Source of the DNA: an uncultured Riemerella sp.
GTDB lineage: Bacteria; Bacteroidota; Bacteroidia; Flavobacteriales; Weeksellaceae
Direction: 5' to 3'
Assembly (NCBI GenBank): GCA_938037185.1
Contig: CALHQK010000131.1
Location: 1-6,479, forward strand
DNA: 6,479 nt
Below the pieces are notes generated by a model. The model saw only the letters and a program-made list of their open reading frames with translations, was not told the DNA's origin and searched no databases. Shown one piece after another: positions 1 through 6,224 of the stretch (the stretch's first letter is position 1; each line of letters begins with the position of its first letter). A program made the position numbers and the translations under genes.

Positions 1-845
1 CAGTTCCGCTGGTAACAAGTCCTCAGCTGGAGGGAGATTTTCCTCGTGCGACATTAGATGAAGTGTATGGACAGATTCTTTCTGACCTTGATACAGCTTT
101 GACTTTACTTAACAAAAATGAATTCAATGAAGGCTACAATTACCGCTTTACTACTGTGGCTGCCCACGCCTTGAAGGCTCGTGTTTATCAGTATCGTAGA
201 GAATGGGCTAATGCTCTGGCGGAAGCAGAAACTGTCCTTGCGGCGAAATCTACTTTGGTGGATTTCAATGCTTTTACATTTCTTCCAAGCAGCTATAAAT
301 CAGTGGAATCTATCATGAATTTGGATGCGGGAGTTACCAGCGAGACCAATCGTTTTTCTCTGGTAAGTGATGAACATCTTGCTCTTTTTGACCGAACTAA
401 TGATTTGCGGTTTGCACAATATTTCGTAGCAAGCGGCATGAATTATAAAACGAAAAAATTCAGCAGCTCTAATGAATTCAAAGTTTCTTTCCGAGTAGGA
501 GAGATTATGCTCATAAAAGCCGAAGCTTTAGCGAAATTAGGAAGAGAAACAGATTCTAAAAACACGCTATTGGCTTTAGCAGCGAAGAGATATAATTCAA
601 CGGGATTAGCGAATTTTACAACCACTATTAATGGGCTTTCTGGCAATGCTTATTATGCGGAACTACTGAACGAAAGAGCGAGAGAGACTTCATTTGAAGG
701 GCTTCGTTGGTTTGATTTAAGAAGAACTACCCAGCCTTCCATTATCCATGTTTATGATGGGACTACTTACACGCTTAATTCTGGAGATGCCCGCTATACG
801 CTGCCTTTCCCAAGAGAAGCAAGACTCAAAAATCCTAATTTATAA
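1..845 (+). CDS. RagB/SusD family nutrient-uptake outer-membrane lipoprotein, C-terminal part
   Basis: Open in frame from base 3 to the TAA at 843-845, so the gene begins before the window; the GTG at 63 is an internal valine, not a start. SusD-family proteins are surface lipoproteins that cap a SusC TonB-dependent channel and help capture glycans or other nutrients. Family signatures seen here are ATLDEVYGQILSDLDTAL (tetratricopeptide-like helices), the stretch VGEIMLIKAEALAKLG, the block LLNERARETSFEGLRWFDLRR near the end, and the terminal YTLPFPREARLKNPNL, which matches the usual C-terminal pattern 'Y.LPIP..E...NPNL'. The signal peptide and lipobox would lie upstream, off the window, and normally so would a susC partner. 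The gene ends normally and is followed by its own terminator, so it is the last gene of its operon. The substrate cannot be told from this part. Confidence 0.93.
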   Translation, partial: VPLVTSPQLEGDFPRATLDEVYGQILSDLDTALTLLNKNEFNEGYNYRFTTVAAHALKARVYQYRREWANALAEAETVLAAKSTLVDFNAFTFLPSSYKSVESIMNLDAGVTSETNRFSLVSDEHLALFDRTNDLRFAQYFVASGMNYKTKKFSSSNEFKVSFRVGEIMLIKAEALAKLGRETDSKNTLLALAAKRYNSTGLANFTTTINGLSGNAYYAELLNERARETSFEGLRWFDLRRTTQPSIIHVYDGTTYTLNSGDARYTLPFPREARLKNPNL

Positions 846-849
846 ACCT

Positions 850-880
850 AAAAAGCCATTCACACCGAATGGCTTTTTTT
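850..880 (+). terminator. Rho-independent terminator of the SusD-family gene
   Basis: A perfect 12-bp stem (left arm 850-861, right arm 867-878) closes on a five-base loop ACACC and runs into a T-tract (874-880). The GC part of the stem is GCCATTC/GAATGGC. Because the left arm begins with an A-run, the hairpin could also work on the minus strand. It lies five bases past the SusD stop codon and separates that operon from valS. Confidence 0.92.
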
Positions 881-903
881 ATTTTGGTTAATTTTGAATA
901 AAA

Positions 904-937
904 ATTGCAATAATTTTGTTGCTTTATCCTATTTTTG
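904..937 (+). promoter_or_regulatory. Putative Bacteroidota-type promoter of valS
   Basis: A perfect -7 element of the TAnnTTTG class (TATTTTTG, 930-937) is preceded at 904-907 by ATTG, a candidate -33 element, with 22 bases between them. Transcription would start near 943, giving an AT-rich leader of about 15 bases before the ATG at 958 with no Shine-Dalgarno sequence, as is usual in this phylum. The location just after the SusD terminator fits. The -7 box is convincing; the -33 match is only partial. Confidence 0.6.
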
Positions 938-957
938 CAAATCTAAAAAATAATAAA

Positions 958-3573
958 ATGGCACTTCCAGATAAATACAATCCACAAGAAACGGAACAAA
1001 AATGGTACAGCTACTGGCTGGAAAACAAATTTTTCCATTCTGAACCTAATGACAAACTGCCTTACACCATTGTCATTCCGCCGCCCAATGTTACAGGGAT
1101 TCTTCACATGGGACACATGCTGAATAACACGATTCAGGATGTTTTGGTGAGAAGAGCCAGAATGAAAGGCTTCAATGCCTGCTGGGTGCCAGGGACAGAC
1201 CACGCATCCATCGCTACAGAGGCGAAAGTGGTTGCTAAGCTGAAAGAACAAGGCGTTAGCAAATCAGATATTACCCGAGAGGAATTCCTAAAACACGCTT
1301 GGGACTGGACAAATCAGTATGGTGGAACTATCCTTGAACAGCTTAAAAAACTGGGTTGCTCTTGCGACTGGGACAGAACTCGTTTCACATTGGAGGACAA
1401 ACTCTCTCAGCAGGTAATAAAATCTTTTGTTGATTTGTATAACAAAGGGCTGATTTACCGTGGTTACAGAATGGTAAACTGGGATCCAGAGGCGAAAACC
1501 AACATTTCTGATGAGGAAGTGATTTTCAAGGAGCAAAACGGAAAATTGTATTTCTTAAAATACCAAATAGAAGGCTCAGAGGAGTTTCTTACCGTGGCTA
1601 CCACTCGTCCAGAAACTATTTTTGGCGATGTGGCGATTTGTATCAATCCTAATGATGAGAGATACGCCCACTTGAAAGGGAAAAAAGCCATTGTTCCGAT
1701 TGTAAATCGTGCAATTCCGATTATTGAGGATGATTATGTGGATATAGAATTTGGGACAGGAGCTTTGAAAATTACTCCTGCTCATGATGTCAATGACTAT
1801 GAAATCGGGCAGAAACACAGCCTTCCGATGCTTGACATCTTGGATGATGATGCTAACCTAAACGAGCATGGTCTGCATTATGCAGGAAAAAATCGTTTCG
1901 AGGTAAGAAAAGCCATTGCCAAAGAATTAGAAGAGAAAAATCTTTTGCTAAAAGCCGAAGATTATGTAAATAAAGTAGGAACTTCCGAGAGAACAGGAGC
2001 TGTGATAGAACCAAAAATATCACAGCAGTGGTTTTTGAAAATGTCTGAAATTGCAAAACCTGCTCTGGATGTGGTGATGAATGATGAAATAAAATTCCAT
2101 CCTGAAAAGTTCAAAAACACTTATAAACACTGGATGGAAAACATCCGCGACTGGAATATTTCGCGACAGCTATGGTGGGGACAGCGCATTCCAGCGTATT
2201 ACTATGGCGATGGCGAAAATGATTTTGTAGTGGCTGAAAACATCGATAAAGCTCTAGAATTAGTAAAGGAAAAAACTAAAAATCCTAATTTAAAAATTGC
2301 TGACCTTCGCCAAGATGAAGATGCTCTGGATACTTGGTTCTCTTCTTGGCTGTGGCCTATGTCTGTTTTTGATGGACTTTTAGACCCTGAAAATAAGGAT
2401 ATTAACTATTATTACCCAACGGCAGATTTGGTTACAGGGCCAGATATTATTTTCTTCTGGGTGGCTCGTATGATCATGGCAGGGCTGGAATGGCGAGGAA
2501 AAGTTCCGTTTAAAAATGTTTATTTCACAGGGATTGTAAGGGATAAACAAAGAAGAAAAATGTCCAAATCTCTGGGGAATTCACCAGACCCATTGGAATT
2601 GATTGACAAATATGGTGCGGACAGCGTGAGAGTGGGGATTTTGCTGAGTTCTGCGGCTGGAAACGACCTTCTTTTCGATGAGGATTTGATGCTGCAAGGA
2701 AGAAACTTTGCAACGAAAATTTATAATGCATTTAAGCTGACACAAAGCTGGACAAAAGAAGCAAAACTAGCTGGAGAGGCTGAAAAACAAACAATCATTT
2801 GGTTTGAAAATCAGATGAATAAAACCATTAGCGAAATCAACGACCAGTTTGAAAAATTCCGAATTTCAGATGCTCTACATTTGCTTTACAAATTGATTTG
2901 GGATGACTTCTGTTCATGGTATTTGGAAGCGGTGAAACCTAATTTTGGGGAAAGCATTTCTCAGGAAGTTTATGACCAAACTATCAAGTTCTTTGAGGAA
3001 CTGATGAGACTTCTTCATCCGTTTATGCCGTTCCTTACGGAGGAGCTTTATCAGCATATCGCGGAGCGAAATACATCGGAAGCGCTTGTTATCGCCCAGC
3101 AGAAAAATGCAGAAAGTTTTAATGAAAATATCATCTCTGCGTTTGATACAGCGAAAGAAATCATCTCAGGTGTGAGAAATTACCGCCAGAGCAAAGGAAT
3201 TTCGCCAAGGGAAGAAGTGGAACTATTCACCAGCGAAAGCTCTTTTGCGAATGAAAATGTAATCAAAAAACTGGCGAACATCTCTAAAATTCATTATTCA
3301 GAAAAAACCGACAAACCGAGCTTCACTTTCCTAGTGGGAGCAGTGGAAATCTCTGTTCCGCTGAGCGAAAACTTAGATTTAGGCGAAGAAAAAAAGAAAA
3401 CCGAGGAAGAATTGGCTTACCTGAAAGGCTTTTTGGTTTCGGTGGAGAAAAAACTGAGCAATGAAAAATTCGTAGCCAACGCCAAGCCCGAAATTGTAGA
3501 AACTGAGCGTAAAAAACAAAAAGATACGCTGGAGAAAATCGCGATTTTGGAGGAGAAATTGAAATCTTTGTAG
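958..3573 (+). CDS. valS: Valine-tRNA ligase (valyl-tRNA synthetase)
   Basis: Cytosolic class Ia synthetase that charges tRNA-Val with valine using ATP and edits mischarged threonine. The 871-residue length is normal for bacterial ValRS. Visible in order: PPPNVTGILHMGH, with the HIGH-type motif at residues 50-53; the CP1 editing domain with TTRPET (215-220) and TPAHDVNDYE (273-282, D280 being the probable editing-site aspartate); DWNISRQLWWGQRIP (398-412); KMSKS (534-538); the anticodon-binding helical domain, including WDDFCSWYLE from 648; and a lysine/glutamate-rich C-terminal coiled coil (about 805-871) that contacts tRNA. The ATG at 958 is chosen because MALPDKYNPQETEQKWYSYW is the expected N-terminus; an in-frame TTG at 916 would start inside the promoter. 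It appears monocistronic, with its own promoter and an accessory region after it. The reading frame is intact and all key residues are present. Confidence 0.98.
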   Translation: MALPDKYNPQETEQKWYSYWLENKFFHSEPNDKLPYTIVIPPPNVTGILHMGHMLNNTIQDVLVRRARMKGFNACWVPGTDHASIATEAKVVAKLKEQGVSKSDITREEFLKHAWDWTNQYGGTILEQLKKLGCSCDWDRTRFTLEDKLSQQVIKSFVDLYNKGLIYRGYRMVNWDPEAKTNISDEEVIFKEQNGKLYFLKYQIEGSEEFLTVATTRPETIFGDVAICINPNDERYAHLKGKKAIVPIVNRAIPIIEDDYVDIEFGTGALKITPAHDVNDYEIGQKHSLPMLDILDDDANLNEHGLHYAGKNRFEVRKAIAKELEEKNLLLKAEDYVNKVGTSERTGAVIEPKISQQWFLKMSEIAKPALDVVMNDEIKFHPEKFKNTYKHWMENIRDWNISRQLWWGQRIPAYYYGDGENDFVVAENIDKALELVKEKTKNPNLKIADLRQDEDALDTWFSSWLWPMSVFDGLLDPENKDINYYYPTADLVTGPDIIFFWVARMIMAGLEWRGKVPFKNVYFTGIVRDKQRRKMSKSLGNSPDPLELIDKYGADSVRVGILLSSAAGNDLLFDEDLMLQGRNFATKIYNAFKLTQSWTKEAKLAGEAEKQTIIWFENQMNKTISEINDQFEKFRISDALHLLYKLIWDDFCSWYLEAVKPNFGESISQEVYDQTIKFFEELMRLLHPFMPFLTEELYQHIAERNTSEALVIAQQKNAESFNENIISAFDTAKEIISGVRNYRQSKGISPREEVELFTSESSFANENVIKKLANISKIHYSEKTDKPSFTFLVGAVEISVPLSENLDLGEEKKKTEEELAYLKGFLVSVEKKLSNEKFVANAKPEIVETERKKQKDTLEKIAILEEKLKSL

Positions 3574-3575
3574 GG

Positions 3576-3779
3576 AAATTATTTAACCATTGGTAGGAAA
3601 TGAATAAAAGTGAACTTCGGTTAATTAACCGAAGCTCCAAAATATATAAAAACGAGTAACGGTTAACTAACCGATGGTAGAAAATATATAAAAGCGAGCG
3701 TCGGTTAATTAACTGACAGAAATAAAAAAATAAGTAGCGGTTAATTAACTGATGGGAATGGAAAAATTGTGGGGGATAG
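3576..3779 (+). repeat. Degenerate 42-bp tandem repeat array with palindromic cores
   Basis: Units begin at 3576, 3618, 3660, 3702 and 3738, so the spacing is 42, 42, 42 and 36 bases. The cores are AAATTATTTAACCA (most decayed), CGGTTAATTAACCG, CGGTTAACTAACCG, CGGTTAATTAACTG and CGGTTAATTAACTG. The rest of each unit is an A/T-rich arm; those of units 1 and 2 share AAAATATATAAAA followed by CGAG, and GATGG recurs after the core in units 2 and 4. The core of unit 1 extends to a perfect 20-bp palindrome (3615-3634). The array begins two bases after the valS stop and fills most of the 259-base gap before the next gene. Possible roles are a protein-binding array, mRNA 3'-end hairpins for valS, or the scar of a mobile element; the sequence does not decide between them. 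Confidence 0.85.
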
Positions 3780-3832
3780 TTGTTGGGGAGATAAAGGAAG
3801 AATATTATTAAATTAAATAACTAATTATAAAT

Positions 3833-4282
3833 ATGGTCTTATCTATTAATTTTACAACTAATAAATTTTATTATGTTGCTCTTTCAGGAGAAAAATCAAC
3901 TCCTAAACTTGAAAATAAAGGAGAAATGTCTTTGCCTCCAAATTATTCAATATCCCAAATAGTAGACTGGTTTGAAAAAGAATTAAAATTACTATTGGAT
4001 AGAATTAAGCCTGATAAAGTATGTTACAAATTGGTTATAAGTAAAAGCATTAAAAATGATTACATAACAAAAGTATATTATGGACAAGCAATGTTAAATC
4101 TTTTATGTTATAAAAGAAATATATCTATTACTTATATAACGAAGTGGGTAGAGCCAAGTAAATTAGGTTTGCCAAAAGAAGCGAATTTGATAGCACATAT
4201 AGATGAATTATTAGGAAAACCATCCGCTCCTTGGAATGAAGATATAAAAAAAGTTGCTTTAATGGCACTAATAAACTTGTAA
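3833..4282 (+). CDS. Small protein of possible RNase H/RuvC-like fold, paired with a kinase
   Basis: A 149-residue protein that I do not recognise as a named family. The predicted order of elements resembles an RNase H-like (RuvC/DUF3010-type) fold: an N-terminal strand pair VLSINFTTNKFYYVALSG (2-19), a helix (40-58), a strand KVCYKLVIS (62-70), a helix (about 80-95), a strand ISITYITKW (97-105) and a C-terminal helix ending IKKVALMALINL (138-149), which resembles the 'D.ADALA.AL' helix of RuvC-like proteins. The usual first-strand catalytic Asp is replaced by Asn6; D137 is the only acid in the last helix region near the expected place. The protein may therefore be a binding rather than a cutting protein. 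There is no signal peptide or membrane segment. GC content is far below that of valS. No TAnnTTTG promoter or Shine-Dalgarno was seen upstream. The stop lies one base before the kinase start, so the two genes are almost certainly co-translated. The gene is solid; the fold is inference. Confidence 0.8.
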   Translation: MVLSINFTTNKFYYVALSGEKSTPKLENKGEMSLPPNYSISQIVDWFEKELKLLLDRIKPDKVCYKLVISKSIKNDYITKVYYGQAMLNLLCYKRNISITYITKWVEPSKLGLPKEANLIAHIDELLGKPSAPWNEDIKKVALMALINL

Positions 4283-4283
4283 T

Positions 4284-5297
4284 ATGTGTACAATAGGTAA
4301 ATTTGAAGTATTAGAGTCTATTGGTAGTGGCTGTTTTGGTGAAGTTTTCAAAGTGAAAGACACAATATTAGAAGCTGAAAGAGCTTTAAAAATAATTAAG
4401 GTAACTGATCCAGATGGATTTATTAAAGCATTTAATGAAGCAAAAATTTTAGAAAAATGTAAGCACAATAATATTGTGGATATAAAAGAAGCAGATATTG
4501 TGAAAACTGAAAAAGGAGTTTTTCCATATATAGTTACTGAATATTTAAAGAATGGTAGTGTTCAAAGTTATCTTGGAAATAATTTTATTTCTGTTCATCA
4601 ATCAATAAAAATAATTTCAGAAGCATTATTGGGAGTGGAACATGCACATAATCAAGGAATATTGCATAGAGATATAAAGCCAGGTAATATTTTATTTTCA
4701 GATACAGGAGAAGCAAAACTTTCTGATTTTGGATTAGCATATGGCTTACCTGATCAAGCATTCAATTTTGAAGGATATAATGCACATCTACCGTTGGAAG
4801 TATTGGAAGAGAAAGTACAAGATGAATTGAGTGATTTATATTCTATGGGAATAACTCTTTATCGTCTATTGAATAATATGAAGAATTTGTATTTACCTTT
4901 TAATAATAGTCAGGATATGATAGAAGCATTAAAAAAAGAACAATTTCCTGAAAGAAATTTTTCAGAACATATTCCAGATTCTGTTATTAAAATTGTTAAA
5001 AAATCAATTAAAAAGGATAGAGGTTCTAGGTATCAGAATTGTAGAGATTTCAGACAAGCATTACAAAAAATACCTTTGGTTATTGAGTGGAAGCCAAAAA
5101 GTGATAATCATTGGGAAGGAACTTATAAAAATGATACCTACTCAATTGAATTGAGTGGAAAAAGAACAGGGTATTTTATTGATTTTAAGAAAAACAATAG
5201 AAAAGTATCAGATAGAAGCTGTGTTCAAATTAAGGATATTAATGTTGCAAAAACTGAATTTTTTAAAATTATTAGGGATACAACAATAGGAATTTAA
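4284..5297 (+). CDS. Hanks-type serine/threonine protein kinase with beta-rich C-terminal domain
   Basis: Soluble 337-residue kinase with no membrane segment, PASTA repeats or lipobox. Kinase subdomains in order: glycine-rich loop GSGCFGEVF (14-22), ATP-binding lysine in RALKII (K36), probable helix-C glutamate E52, catalytic loop HRDIKPGN (128-135, D130), DFG (148-150), helix-F aspartate in DLYSMG (D184) and the closing arginine in DRGSRYQNCRDF (R249). Every core catalytic residue is present, so it should be active. The activation segment is odd: between DFG and the APE-equivalent glutamate (E172, in HLPLE) there is no Ser or Thr, and the usual GTxxYxAPE is replaced by GYNAHLPLE. After the kinase fold (about 264-337) comes a small tryptophan/tyrosine-rich, probably beta domain (W269, W277, Y281, Y286, Y297) ending in a helix; I do not recognise it. 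The ATG at 4284 is one base after the upstream stop and sits directly before the glycine-loop region. Composition is strongly AT-rich, suggesting transfer. The substrate is unknown; the upstream protein is an obvious candidate partner. Confidence 0.93.
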   Translation: MCTIGKFEVLESIGSGCFGEVFKVKDTILEAERALKIIKVTDPDGFIKAFNEAKILEKCKHNNIVDIKEADIVKTEKGVFPYIVTEYLKNGSVQSYLGNNFISVHQSIKIISEALLGVEHAHNQGILHRDIKPGNILFSDTGEAKLSDFGLAYGLPDQAFNFEGYNAHLPLEVLEEKVQDELSDLYSMGITLYRLLNNMKNLYLPFNNSQDMIEALKKEQFPERNFSEHIPDSVIKIVKKSIKKDRGSRYQNCRDFRQALQKIPLVIEWKPKSDNHWEGTYKNDTYSIELSGKRTGYFIDFKKNNRKVSDRSCVQIKDINVAKTEFFKIIRDTTIGI

Positions 5298-5313
5298 TAT
5301 ACTTATTTATTAA

Positions 5314-5321
5314 TATATTTG
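5314..5321 (+). promoter_or_regulatory. Putative Bacteroidota-type -7 promoter element for the DUF6261-like gene
   Basis: TATATTTG matches TAnnTTTG exactly and stands 38 bases before the ATG at 5360, so the predicted leader is about 32 bases. No good TTTG or TTG lies at the -33 distance; TTTA (5293-5296) is the nearest. The element falls just past the kinase stop, which suggests that the DUF6261-like gene is transcribed separately from the kinase pair. Confidence 0.5.
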
Positions 5322-5359
5322 TAGAGTCATATAAAGTAACATTTCAAAATATCAATACA

Positions 5360-6085
5360 ATGAAAAAATTATTGTCACAAATCAGAATCACCGAAGTAGG
5401 TGATACAGCCCACAGATTAGTTAGCCTCTACAAAAGCACGCCAGCGCTTAAAGATGAGGCATTTTTGAAACCTCTATTCGTAGAGATGGAGGAAAAAGGC
5501 AACGCCCTCACCATAGCTGTGAGAAGCGAAGCCGTTATTTCCCAATTGGAGAACGCAGACGCCAAGAGAGATGGTGCCATCCGAGTACTGGATAGGCTAC
5601 TCAAAGGCTACAAAACCATTCCTTTGGATACCCTAAAAGCCTATGGAGTACAGCTTTCAGCGGTCTTTAAAAAATATGGTATGAAGATGACGGTGGAGAA
5701 CTATTCTTCCCAATCCAACCTTGTAGATTCCTTGCTCAAAGACCTTTCAGCAAGTGATTTGGTGGAGGCTGTTGCAGGGTTGCCAGGCGTAGTGGAAGCG
5801 ATTGCAAACATTAGAACGGCACAGGAAGAATTTACTAAAATCCGTGCTAACTATGACAAAGAATTAGCACAGAAAGGGAGTAAAGAGACGGCAACCAGCC
5901 TTAGAAAACCACTTTTGGAGCTGATAAATAATAAACTTCTTACTTATCTTGCCGCAATGAAAATCGCTGATGCTCCGAAGTACAAAAATTTTTCGGAAGA
6001 TGTAGCAGTCATTATCACTAGCGTAAATGATGCTATCAAAGCAAGAAGCAAAAAAAGCAACCAACAACCAAAAGCAGATAGATAA
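5360..6085 (+). CDS. DUF6261-like protein of unknown function
   Basis: A 241-residue, largely alpha-helical protein with no signal peptide or membrane segment. It resembles the DUF6261 family, which is common and often multicopy in Bacteroidota genomes; I base this on overall pattern (the IRITEVGDTAHRLVSL start, the helix LENADAKRDGAIRVLDRLLKGY at about residues 63-84, the length near 240, and a closing stretch rich in Lys and Gln), not on a search. The family has no known function and no catalytic motif is visible. The ATG at 5360 gives a Lys-rich N-terminus and follows an AT-rich leader with a TAnnTTTG element. GC content and codon use (many GCC, CTC and GCG-type codons) return to the level of valS, so this gene does not look part of the foreign kinase pair. 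Its 3' side faces the minus-strand thioesterase gene, with only 86 bases between the stop codons. Confidence 0.85.
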   Translation: MKKLLSQIRITEVGDTAHRLVSLYKSTPALKDEAFLKPLFVEMEEKGNALTIAVRSEAVISQLENADAKRDGAIRVLDRLLKGYKTIPLDTLKAYGVQLSAVFKKYGMKMTVENYSSQSNLVDSLLKDLSASDLVEAVAGLPGVVEAIANIRTAQEEFTKIRANYDKELAQKGSKETATSLRKPLLELINNKLLTYLAAMKIADAPKYKNFSEDVAVIITSVNDAIKARSKKSNQQPKADR

Positions 6086-6116
6086 AGAGAAATAAATTTT
6101 CATTAATTTTTTAGAT

Positions 6117-6224
6117 ATGGGAGATTTAAGTTTTGGAGAGATCTTCGTAATTTTTTTATCAGTTATATCAGTTAGTTCAATATTTTCACGGCTTTTTTGT
6201 CCTCTCCAATCGCTACCAAGCTGA
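6117..6224 (+). pseudogene. Possible truncated 5' remnant of a tatA-type twin-arginine translocase gene
   Basis: A 35-codon frame opens at ATG 6117 with MGDLSFGEIFVIFLSVI and stops at TGA 6222-6224. The opening matches the N-terminus of TatA/TatB-type proteins, which begin with a short polar stretch, then [L/I]SxGEIxVI and a hydrophobic segment. In a real TatA the segment continues into a FGPKKIPE-type hinge and an amphipathic helix; here the similarity stops at about codon 15-17 (near 6164) and the frame runs into the antisense of the thioesterase 3' end. It cannot make a working Tat subunit. The leader is AT-rich, as for other genes here, but I see no clear promoter. The alternative is chance similarity in a short hydrophobic frame; no alignment could be run. 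Confidence 0.35.
6158..6175 (+). repeat. Short tandem direct repeat ATCAGTTAT/ATCAGTTAG
   Basis: Two adjacent 9-bp copies (6158-6166 and 6167-6175) differ only in the last base. The second copy covers the thioesterase stop codon (TAA on the minus strand, 6172-6174). The repeat also lies where similarity to TatA ends in the plus-strand frame, so it may mark a joining point or simple polymerase slippage. Confidence 0.6.

Noticed and set aside
916..957. In-frame N-terminal extension of valS from a TTG at 916
   Set aside because: The added 14 residues do not fit ValRS N-termini and the extension would cover the TATTTTTG promoter element; the ATG at 958 gives the expected start.
3615..3634. Perfect 20-bp palindrome as the valS terminator
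   Set aside because: It has no T-tract on the plus strand and is followed by an A-rich run; it is better explained as the best-kept core of the repeat array, though a role in mRNA 3'-end stability is not excluded.
943..3640. Minus-strand frames across valS and into the repeat region, up to about 105 codons
   Set aside because: They lie antisense to a fully supported gene, show no recognisable protein pattern and have no leader signals.
3600..3659. 19-codon mini-frame starting MNKSELRLINRS within the repeat array
   Set aside because: It is only the translation of one repeat unit; no leader signal and no equivalent frame of the same length in the other units.
3576..3779. CRISPR array
   Set aside because: The units are imperfect, the conserved part is a 14-bp AT-rich palindrome, the arms between cores are similar rather than unique, and no cas gene is present.
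3796..3832. Inverted repeat pair flanking the kinase operon (AT-rich stretches before 3833 and at 5296-5325)
   Set aside because: The likeness is of low-complexity A/T sequence with several gaps; no defined terminal repeat or target duplication can be traced.
4284..5297. TerY-P type or PASTA-type kinase
   Set aside because: No TerY-like or PP2C phosphatase gene lies alongside, there is no zinc ribbon, membrane helix or PASTA repeat, and the C-terminal domain is different.
5296..5319. Kinase terminator hairpin (AATATA / TATATT)
   Set aside because: The stem is six A-T pairs with a long loop and no T-tract; too weak to call.
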